NCBI RefSeq assembly: GCF_001436315.1
Contig: NZ_AYZA01000022.1
Span: 90,003-154,002, forward strand
Length of the DNA stretch: 64,000 nt
Direction of reading: 5' to 3'
DNA from: Ligilactobacillus aviarius subsp. aviarius DSM 20655
GTDB taxonomy: Bacteria; Bacillota; Bacilli; Lactobacillales; Lactobacillaceae
The notes beneath the pieces are model-generated. The model was not told the origin of the DNA. It made no database searches and was given only the letters and a program-made list of their open reading frames with translations. Of this stretch, positions 63,965 through 64,000 are shown one piece after another. The position numbers and the translations under genes were made by a program. Within the stretch, counting starts at the first letter, position 1, and each line of letters opens with the position of its first letter.

Positions 63965-64000
63965 AAACGAGCGTGGTGGAAGCAGAAAAGCGAACGAATC
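63945..64000 (+). repeat. Structured repeat element, copy 2 (cut by window end)
   Basis: From AAGGTGTGACAAAAC onward, this stretch matches the reverse complement of 10809-10755 except for two bases next to the end of the first block. It begins within the recD2 coding region and carries its stop codon, then continues to the window end. Only the first half of the element is present, up to CGAACGAATC. Confidence 0.82.

Overview
The window is a stretch of chromosome from a low-GC Gram-positive bacterium, almost certainly a rod-shaped member of the Lactobacillaceae. The evidence is the gene order (mutS2 upstream, mreBCD-minCD, mraZ to ileS, recD2-TPR-mnmA), T-box leaders in front of valS and ileS, EzrA/SepF/DivIVA-type division genes, and a lysine-type MurE followed by a D-Asp ligase and an aspartate racemase. 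I cannot name the genus. No prophage, insertion sequence or CRISPR array is visible.

Layout. 1-705: 5' part of asnB on the minus strand, cut by the window edge. 889-5131: zapA-cvpA-mutS2 and an RNase Z-like enzyme. 5286-7191: a small accessory island with a multi-pass transporter-like protein, an IclR regulator and a decayed antitoxin relic. 7379-12275: yslB, rdgB, a rare tRNA-Glu(CUC), the ireB-ruvX-yrzB operon, a structured repeat, a TauE-type transporter and tag. 12335-14804 (minus): a universal stress protein, a small membrane protein, a 6S-like RNA and rarA. 14918-18108: a GshF-like protein that seems to have lost its catalytic residues, a YueI-type gene and rpsD with a long leader. 18456-22723: ezrA and the desulfurase-thiI pair. 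22729-28471: T-box-valS, folC, a HAD phosphatase, radC. 28468-33555: a second TauE protein, a cold-shock protein, mreBCD, minCD. 33643-38216: an alpha/beta hydrolase, then murE-aslA-racD. 38259-55549: small membrane proteins, then the full division and cell-wall cluster mraZ-rsmH-ftsL-ftsI-mraY-murD-murG-divIB-ftsA-ftsZ-sepF-ylmG-ylmH-divIVA, ending in T-box-ileS. 55668-63964: nudF, mtnN, iscS, mnmA, a histidine phosphatase, a TPR protein and recD2. A second copy of the structured repeat begins inside the end of recD2 and runs off the window.

How the genes work together. Most of the window is devoted to cell shape, division and wall synthesis. murE, aslA and racD together predict L-Lys in the stem peptide with a D-Asp cross-bridge. 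MreBCD drives elongation, MinCD/DivIVA place the septum, and FtsA/FtsZ/SepF/EzrA/ZapA build it. Two cysteine desulfurases each sit beside a different tRNA thiolation gene (thiI and mnmA), suggesting dedicated sulfur routes. Genome-maintenance genes (mutS2, rarA, ruvX, radC, recD2, tag, rdgB) are scattered through the window.

The features most worth a second look are the GshF-like apparent pseudoenzyme, the structured repeat that supplies the last codons of recD2, the 6S-like RNA, the tRNA-Glu(CUC) with an unusual first base pair, the antitoxin relic, the MraZ operator array and a ribosome binding site buried in a terminator in front of radC.
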